A stretch of DNA of 64,000 bases, from the NCBI GenBank assembly GCA_024235735.1, contig JACKLU010000012.1:12817-76816 (forward strand). The letters are read 5' to 3'. Positions 27,182 through 37,265 of the stretch are shown in pieces; position 1 is the first letter of the stretch; the number at the start of each line of letters is the position of its first letter. Under the pieces are notes generated by a model. The model had not been told where the DNA came from. It searched no databases and worked only from the letters and a program-made list of their open reading frames with translations. Both the position numbers and the translations under genes were made by a program. Origin of the DNA: Burkholderiales bacterium. GTDB lineage: Bacteria; Pseudomonadota; Gammaproteobacteria; Burkholderiales; Nitrosomonadaceae.

Positions 27182-30100
27182 ACCGCCATCAAGCAGCAGA
27201 ACACTGCCTATCGTGGTTATGGCTTCGTCACTACTGGCGAGATCAACCGCGAGCCAATTACGTGTGATTTCGTTATTCTCCAGACGGGATAACTGCGCTT
27301 GCAGTTCTGTTTCGGTTGCTGTTCTTCCAAACGTATGCGTATAAAGCGCCTGAATGTACTCGGTATCGCTGAACACGCCCAGATTTGCCCGCGTCTGGAA
27401 CCAGTCGAGAATCACATCGGGACTGATGCTGTCCGTCAGCGCCGCATGTCCTAGCTGCCATTCTTCGATGGTGGCATCGCGGTCAAAAAAAGTCTGGAAC
27501 AGGCGACCCAGGATGCCTTCCACCCGATTATGCGCCAGTAAAATATTTTCACCACTGTCGAACGCTATCATTTCCGCGTTGATGAGACTCAGCATGGCGC
27601 CGTCTTCCAGATAAGTCATTTCAAGCGCGTCATTGGCCAGTTCAATATGTACATCCTCCCGTGCACCCTGCATTCTGAGCACATCGTATCCACCCCTGCC
27701 GTCAACATTTAATGCAAGCCCCAACGGCAAATATCCCTGATTATTGTCGTCATTACCGATGACATTACGATCAGCACTCAGCTGGATAATCGCGAGATTA
27801 TCATTCAGCCCCGCCAGCAGTGCTTCAGTTGTCATTTGCCTGAAATCGACAGCTTCCGGCAGCTTAAGAAAAGCGTCAACAATCAAACCGGTATCAGTTC
27901 CGGTCAAGTTTTGTATGGCATTGCCTTCTTCAGGCGACAGATCGCGGTCGAGCCAGGTTTTGACCAGATGATGCGCGACTGCTTCGTTTTCGGAATACGC
28001 AATGGCAAGACTTTCGCCATTTTCAAACTGAATGCGCTCAATATCAGTGAACGTGTCCCGATCACCATTTCCGTCAGTAAGAATAATATGATTGCTATTG
28101 ATGCGCACTTGATAACCCGATAATTGCCCTGCTTGTGTCGCAACGTCAAAACCCAGGCCGCCATTGAGCGCATCGCTTCCCGCGTCGCCTGACAGACTGT
28201 CATTGCCTGTGCCGCCAAACAGAATGTCATCGCCAGCATCACCCGCTATCCGGTCATCTCCACCCAGACTACCGATTGTGTCATTGCCGTCGCCACCAAA
28301 CAGAATGTCATCTTCTGCACCCAGCACGATGTATTGATTCTGTCCGTTGCCAGCGGCAAAATTCGCACCGGCGCCACCGGTCACGCGGGTCGCGCCGATA
28401 ATTGCGGCAAATGCGATATTGTTAAGCTGTATGACAGTGCCTGAGGGCATATCGGCGGCATTGATGATCAGCGCCTGCTTGCTGCCATTCGGCAAATCTG
28501 AACCGTTAATAATCACGGGCAACCCCGGGTTTTGGCTTCCCCCAGGTGTTAATGTAATGGTTTGTACAGCGACCAGAGCGGTTTGCGGTAGTGACGCAAT
28601 AAAATTCTGGCCATGAATAGTCATTTGTGATGCTGCAGTGTTGTCATTGAGCATCTCCCGTTCAATGCGCTGAACCAGATCACTGACTGCGCTTGGGGCG
28701 CGCACGAGCCCTGATCGTCCGTTTGCTGCAAGACCGACACCAACCGGGAGACTGACCGAGAGAATGGAAGTGCCATCGTTATTAGTCAGAATGGGGATAT
28801 CCGCATGTCTGTTGGAGAATGTACCGGGATCTTCCACACGCACGTTGTCGATTACAGGAATAGTCAGCGTTCTGGAACCATTCGTTTCTATTCGTATACT
28901 GATATTGACGCCATCGACGGTTTTGGTTGTCACACCGGTATTACCGCCACTCCCACCACCACTACCGCCCCCTGCTCCACTACCCGAGGAAGCCGCCGGG
29001 ATTGTCGCGGTTATGGCATTGCCTGTTGCATCAACTATATTGACTGCCGCATCTGCGCCAGCGGCCCAGTCTTCTCCGGCTGCCAGATTGTAGACAGTCG
29101 CATCGCTGGAAGCCGTACCGTTTTTATTGACAAGCTGATTGACAGCCGCTTTGTCCGTTACGCTTAAAGTGAGCGTAAACGTTGTGGCGGAAGTAATCTC
29201 GACGTTCGCAGTATTGGTCAAGGTATAGGTCACACCGCCTTTGCCCGTGATGGCAAACTTGCTGGCGACAATGTCGTTACCCGTACCCGAAGCTTTCAGG
29301 AAATTCGCGCCGGTAACTGACAATACGCCTGTGCCCGCATTGTATGTGGCCGAAGTAATTGCAGGGGCAGCCACATTACTCGCTGTAATGGCGTTTCCCA
29401 AGGTGTCGGCGACGTTAACAGCCACATTGACACCGGCAGCCCAATCTTCCGCAGCCGCAAGATTGTAGGTAGCGCCACCAGTCGAAACTGTGCCGTTTTT
29501 GTTGACAATCTGATTGGCCGCTGCCTTGTCGGTCGCACTCAGTGTTAGTGTAAATGCTGTACTTGACGTGATTTCGACGTCAGCAGTGTCAGTCAATGTG
29601 TACGTCTCTCCGCCTTCACCGGCAAAAGTGAATTTACTGGCGATAATGTCGTTTGACGCGCCGATGGCGCTTATGAAATCCGTACCGGTTACGGTCAACT
29701 CGCCAGTCGCAGCATTGTATACGGCTGATGTGATCGCGGGTACGCTGGCATTGCTCACAGTAATGCCGTTTCCTGTAATATCCGCCACGGTGACAGCCGC
29801 ATCCGCACCGGCGGCCCAATCCTCCGCTGCCGCAAGGTTATAAGTTGTTGTGTCACTGGCTACAGTGCCATTGGCATCCAGCAATGCATTTACGGCGGCT
29901 TTATCGGTAGTACTCAAGGTAATCGTAAACTCAGCCCCGGAAGTAATATCGACATCGGCGGTATCGGTTAACGTGTAGGTGCCGCTACCCAATCCAGTAA
30001 ACGTAAACAGGCTGGCGTCAATATCATTGCTCGCACCCGTGAGACTGAGCAATCCGGCGCCAGTGACCACCAGCACGCCGGTGCCGGCATTATATGCCGC

Positions 30101-33100
30101 AGCGGTAATGGTCGGTGCGGCGACATTATTGGCGGTAATGCCGTTTCCGGTTTCGTCTGCCACATTGACTGCCACATCCGCGCCGGCAGTCCAGTCTTCA
30201 GCTGCGGTCAGATTGTATGTAGCGCCACCCGTTGATGTCGTCCCGTTTTTATTGATAATCCGATTGACAGCCGCCAGATCGGTCGCACTCAAGATGAGTG
30301 TGAACGCCGTGGCGGAAGTGATATCCACATCAGCAGTATCGGTCAGGGTATAGGTTTCGCCGCCTTCACCAACAATGGTGAATTTGCTGGCGACAATATC
30401 ATTAGCCGCACCGCTCAATGCCAGTAAATTAGCGCCGGTGGCTGCCAGCGTGCCGGTGCCGGCGTCGTAGGTTGCTGAGGTGATCGTGGGTGAAGCCACG
30501 TTGCTGACAGTGATGCCATTGCCAGTCGAATCAGACGTGTCTCCTGATGTGACATTGGTATCCCAGTTATCGGCTGCTGCCAGATTGTAGGTTGTGCCAC
30601 CGGTAGAAGAAGTGCCGTTTTTGTTGACGATCTGATTGATCGCGGCTTTATCCGTAGCACTGAGTGTTACCGTGAATTGCGTAGTGGAATCCCTTTCTAC
30701 ATCCGATGAGTCCGTCAATGTATAAGTTGCGCCCCCCTCACCCGTAAAAGTTAGTGTGGAAACATCAATGTCGGCTCCACCGCCATTGGCCTGAATATTG
30801 GTGCCGGTAACAACCAGAACACCGGTGGCGGCGTTATAGGTGGCTGATGTTATTTTTGGATTAACGGATACCGTGATCGCAGCCGTTGCATCCGCAATAT
30901 TGGCTGCGGTATCGGCTGCGGCCAGCCAATCATCCGCTGCGGCCAGATTATAGGTTGATCCGCCTGATGAAACGGTGCCGATCTGATCCAGCAGTGCATC
31001 CACATTGGTTTTGTCTGCACCGGACAAGGTTATTGAGAAGGCGGTTGCCGAAGTGATTTCAACGTCGGAGCCGCTGGTCAGTGTATACGTCGCATTTGCA
31101 GTGCCGCCCGTAAAAGTCAGCGCGGAAATGTCAATGTCATTGGATGCACCTGTTTTCCTAAACAGGTTAGTGCCCGTGACTTGCAAAACCCCGCTATCGG
31201 AATCATAGGTAGCGGAAGTGATGGCCGGTGTTTGCACGTTGCTCACTGTAATGCCATTACCTGTTGTATCACTGACATCATTAACTGCTGGCGCACCTGT
31301 GATCCAGTTATCCGCAGCGGCAAGGTTGTAAGTAACTGCGCCCCCCGATGCAGTGCCATTCTTGTTGAGCAGGCCATGAACATTCAATTGATCCGTTGCG
31401 CTCAGGGTGACCGTTGCGGCTGTGGCCGAAGTAATCTCCACATCGCTGGTATCGGTCAATGTATAGGTGTCTCCGCCTTCACCGGTAAATGTGAATAAGG
31501 AAGCGTCTATGTCATTTGCAGCGCCGGATTGATTGACAAAATTGGCGCCTGTAATGACCAATTGTCCTGTGCTGGCGTCATAAGTCGCTGAAGTGATCGC
31601 GGGCGCGGAATAGTTGGATACCGTGATGCCATTGCCGGTCGTATCGATCACATTGACCGCGCTGTCCGCACCAGCCGCCCAGTCTTCCGCAGCCGCCAGA
31701 TTATAAGTGGTGGCATCCGCCGAACTGACGCCATTCTTGTTGAGCAGCGCCTCCACATTGGTCAGATCGGAACCACTTAATGTAACGGTGAATTGGGTGT
31801 CTGAGTCGATTTCCACATCCGAGGCGCTGGTCAGCGTGTAGGTTGAACCGCCCTCTCCGGTAAAAGTCAGTTTGGAAATATCGATGTCATTAGTTGCACC
31901 GGAATTCTTCAGAAAGCCGGTTCCGGTGACAACCAGCGTATTGGCGGCATAGTCGTAAGTTGCGCTGGTGATGGTGGGTACCGCCACATTGCTGACAGTA
32001 ACCGCATTCGTGGCGTCGGATATGTCGGCATTGCCAATCACCGTGTTCCAATCGTCGGCAGCCGCCAGATTGAACGTTGTGCCACCAACTGAACTGGTGC
32101 CGTTCTTATTCAGGATCGGGTTGATGGCCGCCTTGTCAGTGCTGGACAAAGTGATCGTGAACGAAGTGGCTGAGGTGATTTCCACGTCGCTGGTATCGGT
32201 CAGGGTATAAGTTGTACCGCCTTCACCAGTAAATGTCAGCGTGGAGACATCAATATCATTCGTAGCGCCAGCGGCTTTGATCAGACTAGTGCCAGTAACG
32301 GCTAGACTGCCGGTGCTCGCGTCATAAGTGGCGGAGGTAATGGTTGGGGTCTGTACGTTGCTGACGGTAATGCCGTTGCCACTTGCATCGGCGATGATAT
32401 TGGCGCTCGGCGCCCCCGGCATCCAGTCTTCCGCCGCCGCCAGATTGTAGGTCGTTGCACCTACAGAACTCGTGCCATTTTTATTCAATAGTCCATTGAC
32501 GTTGAGCAAATCGGTAGCGCTTAAAGTAACCGTTGCGGTTGTGGCTGAAGTAATGTCGACATCGCTGGTATCGGTCAGCGTATAGGTGCTGCCGCTTTCA
32601 CCGGTGAATGTGAATAAAGAAGCGTCAATGTCATTTGCAGCACCGGATTTGTTGACAAAGTTGGTGCCGGTTATCACCAGTTGTCCCGTGCTGGCGTCAT
32701 AAGTCGCCGAAGTAATCGTGGGCACGGCATAGTTGGAAACAGTGATGCCATTGCCGGTCGTATCGGCCACATTGATCGCGCTGTCTGCGCCGGCCGCCCA
32801 GTCTTCCGCCGCCGCCAGATTGTAGGTTGTGGCATCTGTCGAAGTGGTGCCGTCCTTGTTGAGCAGCGCTTCTACATTGGTTAGATCGGCGCCGCTTAAT
32901 GCAACGGTGAATTGAGTGCCTGAGTCGACTTCCACATCCGAGGCGCTGGTCAGGGTATAAGCCGCTCCACCCTCACCAATGAATGTCAGTTTGGAAATAT
33001 CGATATCGTTGGCTGCACCGCTCCGTTTGAGGAAACCGGTACCAGTGACTGTCAGTGTGTTGGTGGAATAGTCGTATGCTGCACTGGTAATCGTCGGTGC

Positions 33101-34924
33101 TGCTACATTGCTGACGGTGATGCCATTCCCTGTTCCATCGGCAATATCGGTATTGCCGATGACCGTGTTCCAGTCGTCGGCAGCCGCCAGATTATACGTT
33201 GTGCCACTTGTGGAGCTGGCGCCATTTTTGTTGATGATCTGGTTAATTGCAGCCTTGTCGGCAGCGCTCAATGTCAGGGTAAACTGCGTTACTGAAGTGA
33301 TCTCGACGTTGGAAGTATCTGTCAACGTATAAGTGCTGCCACCTTCGCCAGTCAGAGTGAATTTGTTGGCGGTAATGTCGTTGGTTGCACCCACCGCTTT
33401 AACCAGGTTGGTACCGGTGACAACCAGACTGCCGGTACTGGCATCGTATGTTGCTGATGTAATAGTTGGTATCTGCACATTGCTGACCGTAACACCATTG
33501 CCGGTCAGGTCGGCATTGCCAGCCTGAGCAGGATTCCAGTCCGCGGCGGCGGCGATATTGTAGGTCACAGCCCCAACTGATGATGTGCCATTCTTGTTCA
33601 GTAATCCTTCCACGTTGATTTGATCCACGGCATTCAGAACAACCGTGAACTGTGTCGCCGAGTCAATTTCAACATTGGAGGACGTGAGTGTGTACGTCGC
33701 TCCCCCTTCGCCGGTCAACGTCAGCTTGGACACATTAATATCATTGACCGCACCACCGGTGGCCAGCATACTGATTCCGGTTACCACCAGCGTGTTGGTA
33801 CTGGCGTCATACGTCGCCGAAGTGATCGTGGGATCGGCTATGGCATCCGCAATGACAAGATCATCAACGACGGTATTGACAACATCCACGTTAACGCCGT
33901 CGACACCAATCAGGCGTATTTCATCGGCATTATCAAAAATACTGTTGGTAAAGGTAACTGCCTCGGTACTGAAATCATTAGGAAAATTGGCACCAGCGGG
34001 GGAAAAGGTCTGACTACCCAATAGAATGTTGTCTCTATACGCATAGACCGTCAAACTGGTATAAGTCGCACTGTTACTGCTGCCAAATTTTATCGACTGG
34101 AAATCAACTTCACGGCCATCAGTGTAGATGACGAGATATTCGCCGTCAGTGCCGGGATAATAAAAATCATCAAATGTATCATCGATCGTTCCGGTTAATG
34201 CAAGCGTCAGTGAAACATTTGCAGTGCCCGTTGAGTTCACATCCTTGACGATTTTTAAATTGATAGTGCCGAAATTAGTTGTCGGATGTGTTGCGGTGAC
34301 AAAATTGGTAACCGTATCGTTAGTAAAATCCAACGTATTTGTCGCCAAAATCGAAGAAAAGTGTACAAGGCTTTCCTTGCGAAACACAAATTGTGTATTG
34401 ATTTTACTGGTTGTGACATCCAGCACCCAGTTTCCACCCTGTTCACTATTTCCCGTCAGCGTGCTCGACGCGGCGACATTGGCTCCGGTTATTTCCGCCA
34501 GTTGCTGAATAAAATACTTACCTGAAATACCTTTTCCGACATTGCAGCCATAAATCAGAATATCGGCATGTTGCTTAAGGCTGGCTTTCCAGGAAAACAG
34601 GCTGTGCTGATATTTGCCGAGCGTGGCTATGGATAACAGGCTGTTACCGAGTATCAGACAACCGGTGGTACCGTGCGACACAATATGAACCGCTTCCAGA
34701 TTTGTATACTGAAGCAGAATTTCACTGAGCTGCAACACGCCATCGGTGTGATTGTCGAGGAGATGAACAGCGATTCCCGGCCGGACACTGTCAATCAGAA
34801 CCTGATAATCCTCAATGCCTCGGTCAATAAAAAGAACTTCTTTTGTATTAACCAGCTTCCGGAAAGAAAGTTGCTGCCTGACATGACCTGAATAGGTTGC
34901 TCGGGTATTTTTGATAATTGGCAC
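27176..34924 (-). CDS. Giant RTX-type repeat protein with DUF4347 N-terminus and DUF4214-like C-terminus
   Basis: 2582-aa predicted exoprotein or surface adhesin starting at GTG 34924 behind GGGGGATAAGAA. Order: DUF4347 (~30-190) with HIVSHGTTG and IYGCNVGKG; a beta-rich region (~200-360); 13 tandem repeats of ~124 aa (~364-1975), each PTITSATYDASTG... to ...TGNGITVSN; a Gly/Ser linker (~1980-2000); calcium-binding RTX nonapeptides (~2180-2265, GGDGNDTIG, GGTGNDSLS); then DUF4214-like helices (TFFDRDATIEEW). There is no Sec signal, which fits C-terminal type I secretion, but no HlyB/D or TolC genes are nearby. Related architectures occur in bacterial adhesins; the exact role is unknown. Confidence 0.88.
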   Translation of the reverse strand: MPIIKNTRATYSGHVRQQLSFRKLVNTKEVLFIDRGIEDYQVLIDSVRPGIAVHLLDNHTDGVLQLSEILLQYTNLEAVHIVSHGTTGCLILGNSLLSIATLGKYQHSLFSWKASLKQHADILIYGCNVGKGISGKYFIQQLAEITGANVAASSTLTGNSEQGGNWVLDVTTSKINTQFVFRKESLVHFSSILATNTLDFTNDTVTNFVTATHPTTNFGTINLKIVKDVNSTGTANVSLTLALTGTIDDTFDDFYYPGTDGEYLVIYTDGREVDFQSIKFGSSNSATYTSLTVYAYRDNILLGSQTFSPAGANFPNDFSTEAVTFTNSIFDNADEIRLIGVDGVNVDVVNTVVDDLVIADAIADPTITSATYDASTNTLVVTGISMLATGGAVNDINVSKLTLTGEGGATYTLTSSNVEIDSATQFTVVLNAVDQINVEGLLNKNGTSSVGAVTYNIAAAADWNPAQAGNADLTGNGVTVSNVQIPTITSATYDASTGSLVVTGTNLVKAVGATNDITANKFTLTGEGGSTYTLTDTSNVEITSVTQFTLTLSAADKAAINQIINKNGASSTSGTTYNLAAADDWNTVIGNTDIADGTGNGITVSNVAAPTITSAAYDYSTNTLTVTGTGFLKRSGAANDIDISKLTFIGEGGAAYTLTSASDVEVDSGTQFTVALSGADLTNVEALLNKDGTTSTDATTYNLAAAEDWAAGADSAINVADTTGNGITVSNYAVPTITSATYDASTGQLVITGTNFVNKSGAANDIDASLFTFTGESGSTYTLTDTSDVDITSATTATVTLSATDLLNVNGLLNKNGTSSVGATTYNLAAAEDWMPGAPSANIIADASGNGITVSNVQTPTITSATYDASTGSLAVTGTSLIKAAGATNDIDVSTLTFTGEGGTTYTLTDTSDVEITSATSFTITLSSTDKAAINPILNKNGTSSVGGTTFNLAAADDWNTVIGNADISDATNAVTVSNVAVPTITSATYDYAANTLVVTGTGFLKNSGATNDIDISKLTFTGEGGSTYTLTSASDVEIDSDTQFTVTLSGSDLTNVEALLNKNGVSSADATTYNLAAAEDWAAGADSAVNVIDTTGNGITVSNYSAPAITSATYDASTGQLVITGANFVNQSGAANDIDASLFTFTGEGGDTYTLTDTSDVEITSATAATVTLSATDQLNVHGLLNKNGTASGGAVTYNLAAADNWITGAPAVNDVSDTTGNGITVSNVQTPAITSATYDSDSGVLQVTGTNLFRKTGASNDIDISALTFTGGTANATYTLTSGSDVEITSATAFSITLSGADKTNVDALLDQIGTVSSGGSTYNLAAADDWLAAADTAANIADATAAITVSVNPKITSATYNAATGVLVVTGTNIQANGGGADIDVSTLTFTGEGGATYTLTDSSDVERDSTTQFTVTLSATDKAAINQIVNKNGTSSTGGTTYNLAAADNWDTNVTSGDTSDSTGNGITVSNVASPTITSATYDAGTGTLAATGANLLALSGAANDIVASKFTIVGEGGETYTLTDTADVDITSATAFTLILSATDLAAVNRIINKNGTTSTGGATYNLTAAEDWTAGADVAVNVADETGNGITANNVAAPTITAAAYNAGTGVLVVTGAGLLSLTGASNDIDASLFTFTGLGSGTYTLTDTADVDITSGAEFTITLSTTDKAAVNALLDANGTVASDTTTYNLAAAEDWAAGADAAVTVADITGNGITVSNASVPAITSAVYNAATGELTVTGTDFISAIGASNDIIASKFTFAGEGGETYTLTDTADVEITSSTAFTLTLSATDKAAANQIVNKNGTVSTGGATYNLAAAEDWAAGVNVAVNVADTLGNAITASNVAAPAITSATYNAGTGVLSVTGANFLKASGTGNDIVASKFAITGKGGVTYTLTNTANVEITSATTFTLTLSVTDKAAVNQLVNKNGTASSDATVYNLAAGEDWAAGADAAVNIVDATGNAITATIPAASSGSGAGGGSGGGSGGNTGVTTKTVDGVNISIRIETNGSRTLTIPVIDNVRVEDPGTFSNRHADIPILTNNDGTSILSVSLPVGVGLAANGRSGLVRAPSAVSDLVQRIEREMLNDNTAASQMTIHGQNFIASLPQTALVAVQTITLTPGGSQNPGLPVIINGSDLPNGSKQALIINAADMPSGTVIQLNNIAFAAIIGATRVTGGAGANFAAGNGQNQYIVLGAEDDILFGGDGNDTIGSLGGDDRIAGDAGDDILFGGTGNDSLSGDAGSDALNGGLGFDVATQAGQLSGYQVRINSNHIILTDGNGDRDTFTDIERIQFENGESLAIAYSENEAVAHHLVKTWLDRDLSPEEGNAIQNLTGTDTGLIVDAFLKLPEAVDFRQMTTEALLAGLNDNLAIIQLSADRNVIGNDDNNQGYLPLGLALNVDGRGGYDVLRMQGAREDVHIELANDALEMTYLEDGAMLSLINAEMIAFDSGENILLAHNRVEGILGRLFQTFFDRDATIEEWQLGHAALTDSISPDVILDWFQTRANLGVFSDTEYIQALYTHTFGRTATETELQAQLSRLENNEITRNWLAVDLASSDEAITTIGSVLLLDGGL
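28140..28385 (-). other. RTX nonapeptide block within the giant protein
   Basis: Reading the minus strand, successive nine-residue units GGDGNDTIG, GGDDRIAGD, GDAGDDILF, GGTGNDSLS, GDAGSDALN and GGLGFDVAT follow the GGxGxDxUx pattern that folds into a calcium-bound parallel beta-roll. Such blocks precede the secretion signal of type I exoproteins. Boundaries are approximate. Confidence 0.85.
29000..33835 (-). repeat. 13 tandem ~372-bp coding repeats
   Basis: Thirteen units of ~124 codons begin near 33835, 33475, 33105, 32730, 32355, 31980, 31610, 31235, 30870, 30495, 30120, 29740 and 29365. Each starts with an ITSATYD-like strand, then ND-I--S-LTFTGEGG-TYTLT, NKNGT-S---TYNLAAA-DW and GNGITVSN. 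Units 2, 3 and 4 match units 5, 6 and 7 one-to-one in distinctive variants (NTVIGN in 2 and 5; FLK and EALLNK in 3 and 6; GQLVITG and DASLFTFTGE in 4 and 7), implying duplication of a three-unit block. Confidence 0.9.
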
Positions 34925-35098
34925 TTCTTATCCCCCTGAAATAGTATGTTTGAGGTATATCGCTCAATCAAAAGATGAAATCTTTTTAGATGCTACAACT
35001 ATCTATTTTATTGTGGAAATAAAAAAGCGGCCATCGAAATTGAACGAATAAAGGGTACAGTAACGTATCGAATCGCGCTGAACCAATCACAGAATTTT

Positions 35099-35857
35099 TT
35101 AAGGTGTTTTTCTGGTCTGATCTTTCAGGGTCACATAACGTTGAATCATGGCTTCCATTTCAGCAGGCAGATTAATAAATTCACACCCGGCCCGTTTACA
35201 TGTTTTTCCATTCCTGAGCATCATTTCATAAGTGTTTTTCACCTGAATTGTTGCGATTATGCTCCCTATTTCGGGCAAATTGATTTGACAATGATGATAA
35301 ATTATTCCAGGATCAAAACTGATTACCGGGTGGTGATCAATAACACCGATACCGCCACAGCTGATGTCGATTAACGTAATTTCCGCCTTAACTGGCGCGG
35401 TTTGATTCGGAATAGGAATAACACACTTAATCGGTACGATAATCGGTGTTGGTATACGAAAGTAGTTTCTTCTCTGAAAGCGAATCAGGTAATCGGGTAA
35501 TTTGACTGCAAATGCATAACGATCTTCAAACTCTATTTTTCTGATTCTGGTGGATTTGAATTCTATTTTGATGCGATCCAGTGAAGTAACGAAAGTTAAA
35601 TCCGTTGAAGCCGAAGCAAGCCGGTTGTACCTCGGATTAGCGCCACAATCGATTATTATTTCATCGGCATTTTCTTCAATATCCAGAACAGAAGTCAGTA
35701 TAAAGCGGTTGGTTGTATCGAAATAAAGTGTAATGAGCATATTCTTGCGCATTACATTACGTAAGATATGAAGAATATCAATCTTCGTGCGGATACGGAA
35801 ATTTTCTTCTTCAGGTATTAAATCTGATGGATTAGATAATCCAGATGCATCAAACAT
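35099..35857 (-). CDS. YcgR-like PilZ-domain flagellar brake protein
   Basis: 252-aa predicted c-di-GMP effector. Residues ~20-115 form the YcgR N-terminal domain. A PilZ domain follows (~118-235), with the RRNYFRIPTP box, corresponding to the RxxxR c-di-GMP motif, and IDISCGGIGVI, corresponding to the DxSxxG motif. In E. coli YcgR slows the motor when c-di-GMP is high. The open frame extends to 36031 over the neighbouring gene; ATG 35857, 16 bp after the FlhB-like stop, gives the family length. It is the last gene of the filament operon. Confidence 0.85.
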   Translation of the reverse strand: MFDASGLSNPSDLIPEEENFRIRTKIDILHILRNVMRKNMLITLYFDTTNRFILTSVLDIEENADEIIIDCGANPRYNRLASASTDLTFVTSLDRIKIEFKSTRIRKIEFEDRYAFAVKLPDYLIRFQRRNYFRIPTPIIVPIKCVIPIPNQTAPVKAEITLIDISCGGIGVIDHHPVISFDPGIIYHHCQINLPEIGSIIATIQVKNTYEMMLRNGKTCKRAGCEFINLPAEMEAMIQRYVTLKDQTRKTP

Positions 35858-35873
35858 AATGAAAAGCTCCGTT

Positions 35874-36215
35874 TTAAGTGTTTTTGGATCGAACTGACAA
35901 CACGTCAAGAGAATTCTCCGAATCATGTTTTGATTCAATTCCACTCTGATTCTGCCCCTGCTCCAAGCGATATAACCAGGCAAGCAATTCTGCAACAGCG
36001 ACATAGAGCTGCGGAGGAATGCGATCATCAAGATCCACCTGCATCAACAATGCCACAAGCTCCTTGGATTCATGAACATAAACCTCTGATTCTTTGGCAA
36101 GTCGTATGATTTCCTGTGCAATCAAGCCACGCCCCTTGGCGACTATCCTGGGTGCAACCTGACCATCCCGATAAGCAAGTGCGACAGCCTCCAGTTTTGA
36201 ATCGCTGTCAGTCAT
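35874..36215 (-). CDS. Stand-alone FlhB C-terminal-domain-like protein
   Basis: 113-aa protein matching only the cytoplasmic post-cleavage part of FlhB: VALAYRDGQVAPRIVAKGRGLIAQEI... IPPQLYVAVAELLAWLYRL. It lacks the transmembrane half and the NPTH autocleavage loop, since the similarity begins just after that point. Such proteins (B. subtilis YlqH type) often sit beside a FliK-like gene, as here. ATG 36215 overlaps the stop of the fliK-like gene by 8 bp. It may take part in, or modulate, export substrate switching. Confidence 0.82.
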   Translation of the reverse strand: MTDSDSKLEAVALAYRDGQVAPRIVAKGRGLIAQEIIRLAKESEVYVHESKELVALLMQVDLDDRIPPQLYVAVAELLAWLYRLEQGQNQSGIESKHDSENSLDVLSVRSKNT

Positions 36216-37209
36216 CGGATTGAAGCGCAAACGAAGTAACAACCATGCCAGCCGCTTGCAAGCTCGTTCTCAACAGATTCAGACTGTTTTTCAACTGCTG
36301 TTGAATGTCAGGACTATTGACATCGAACCGGATCTGTATGTCCTGAGCATTCAGGATAAGTGTCGCTGTAATTTTTCCAAGCTCAGGAAGAGTCAATGTC
36401 AGTCTGGTTTTCCATTGCTTAGCAGTATTTGGCATACTGGCATTATGGTCATCACCGTCTTCGTTGATAACCCACTCCATTTGCTGACCATTCCAGATTT
36501 CCCCTTGCCACATGATGTGGCCTGTTTCAAGTGCTATTAATTGTTGTTGAACCAGTGGTAATGTATGCGCTTGCGCAAGCGAAGCTGGCGCGTTGGCTGT
36601 TGTTACTGCTTCAGCTGTGAGTGTTTTTAATTTATTTTGCGGCTCCAATTGTAGTCTCTCGAACGGATATTTACCCTGAATCCATTTGGCCAGATGCGAT
36701 TCATAGAATAAGCCACTTTGATAAATTGCTTTTTGCAATAAAAGGGGAGAATCCTGCTTATTTGTTAGTGGATTGGCAAGAATTGGTGTTGTCATGGCAG
36801 GCGTCATTGCAGTTAATTTCCCCCCCTGATGCATCAAACTGTCCAAAAATTTTCCCGCCAGACTGATAAGTGCATTATTTTTTGAATATGCAGCACTTTC
36901 GTCCTGGACGATAAATTTAGGCTTCGGCTCATTGGTAATGAAAAGCAACTTCAGATGGTCGCCTGGTTGCGCGCCTCCAGGTAACTGCATTTGCAAAAAC
37001 TTGTCCGAAATATGAACAGTGTAGTTACCATTGGGTAGGCGCTTTTCAACAATGGCCTGATAATGTTGACCCGGAACAAATCCATGTTCGGTAGTACCAG
37101 GATCGGCAACTACTTTTGCAGGCGTAACAGGAGCAACAGGCCGAATTGCAGTAATGGCCTGACTGGATTGCTGTGAACCAGCGTCGGTTTTAACAATGGT
37201 TGGTATCAC
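36208..37209 (-). CDS. FliK-like flagellar hook-length control protein
   Basis: 333-aa protein starting at GTG 37209. The N-terminal half is low-complexity (Ala/Thr/Pro/Gln), which would be the ruler-like part. The C-terminal ~90 residues have the FliK hook domain pattern: RLTLTLPELGKITATLILN, IQIRFDVNSPDIQQQLKNSL and LLRTSLQAAGM. It sits in the filament cluster rather than with hook genes and is followed by the FlhB-C-like gene, so it may be a second FliK paralogue. A 294-bp leader with a strong hairpin precedes it. Confidence 0.75.
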   Translation of the reverse strand: MIPTIVKTDAGSQQSSQAITAIRPVAPVTPAKVVADPGTTEHGFVPGQHYQAIVEKRLPNGNYTVHISDKFLQMQLPGGAQPGDHLKLLFITNEPKPKFIVQDESAAYSKNNALISLAGKFLDSLMHQGGKLTAMTPAMTTPILANPLTNKQDSPLLLQKAIYQSGLFYESHLAKWIQGKYPFERLQLEPQNKLKTLTAEAVTTANAPASLAQAHTLPLVQQQLIALETGHIMWQGEIWNGQQMEWVINEDGDDHNASMPNTAKQWKTRLTLTLPELGKITATLILNAQDIQIRFDVNSPDIQQQLKNSLNLLRTSLQAAGMVVTSFALQSDD

Positions 37210-37265
37210 GAATTCTCATCGATTACTGTGTCACCAAAATCACATAAAACAATTCCCCGCGCTGT

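Noticed and set aside
29514..30353. Series of plus-strand ORFs antisense to the repeat protein
   Set aside because: They recur with the repeat period and mirror its low-complexity codons; no starts or independent features.
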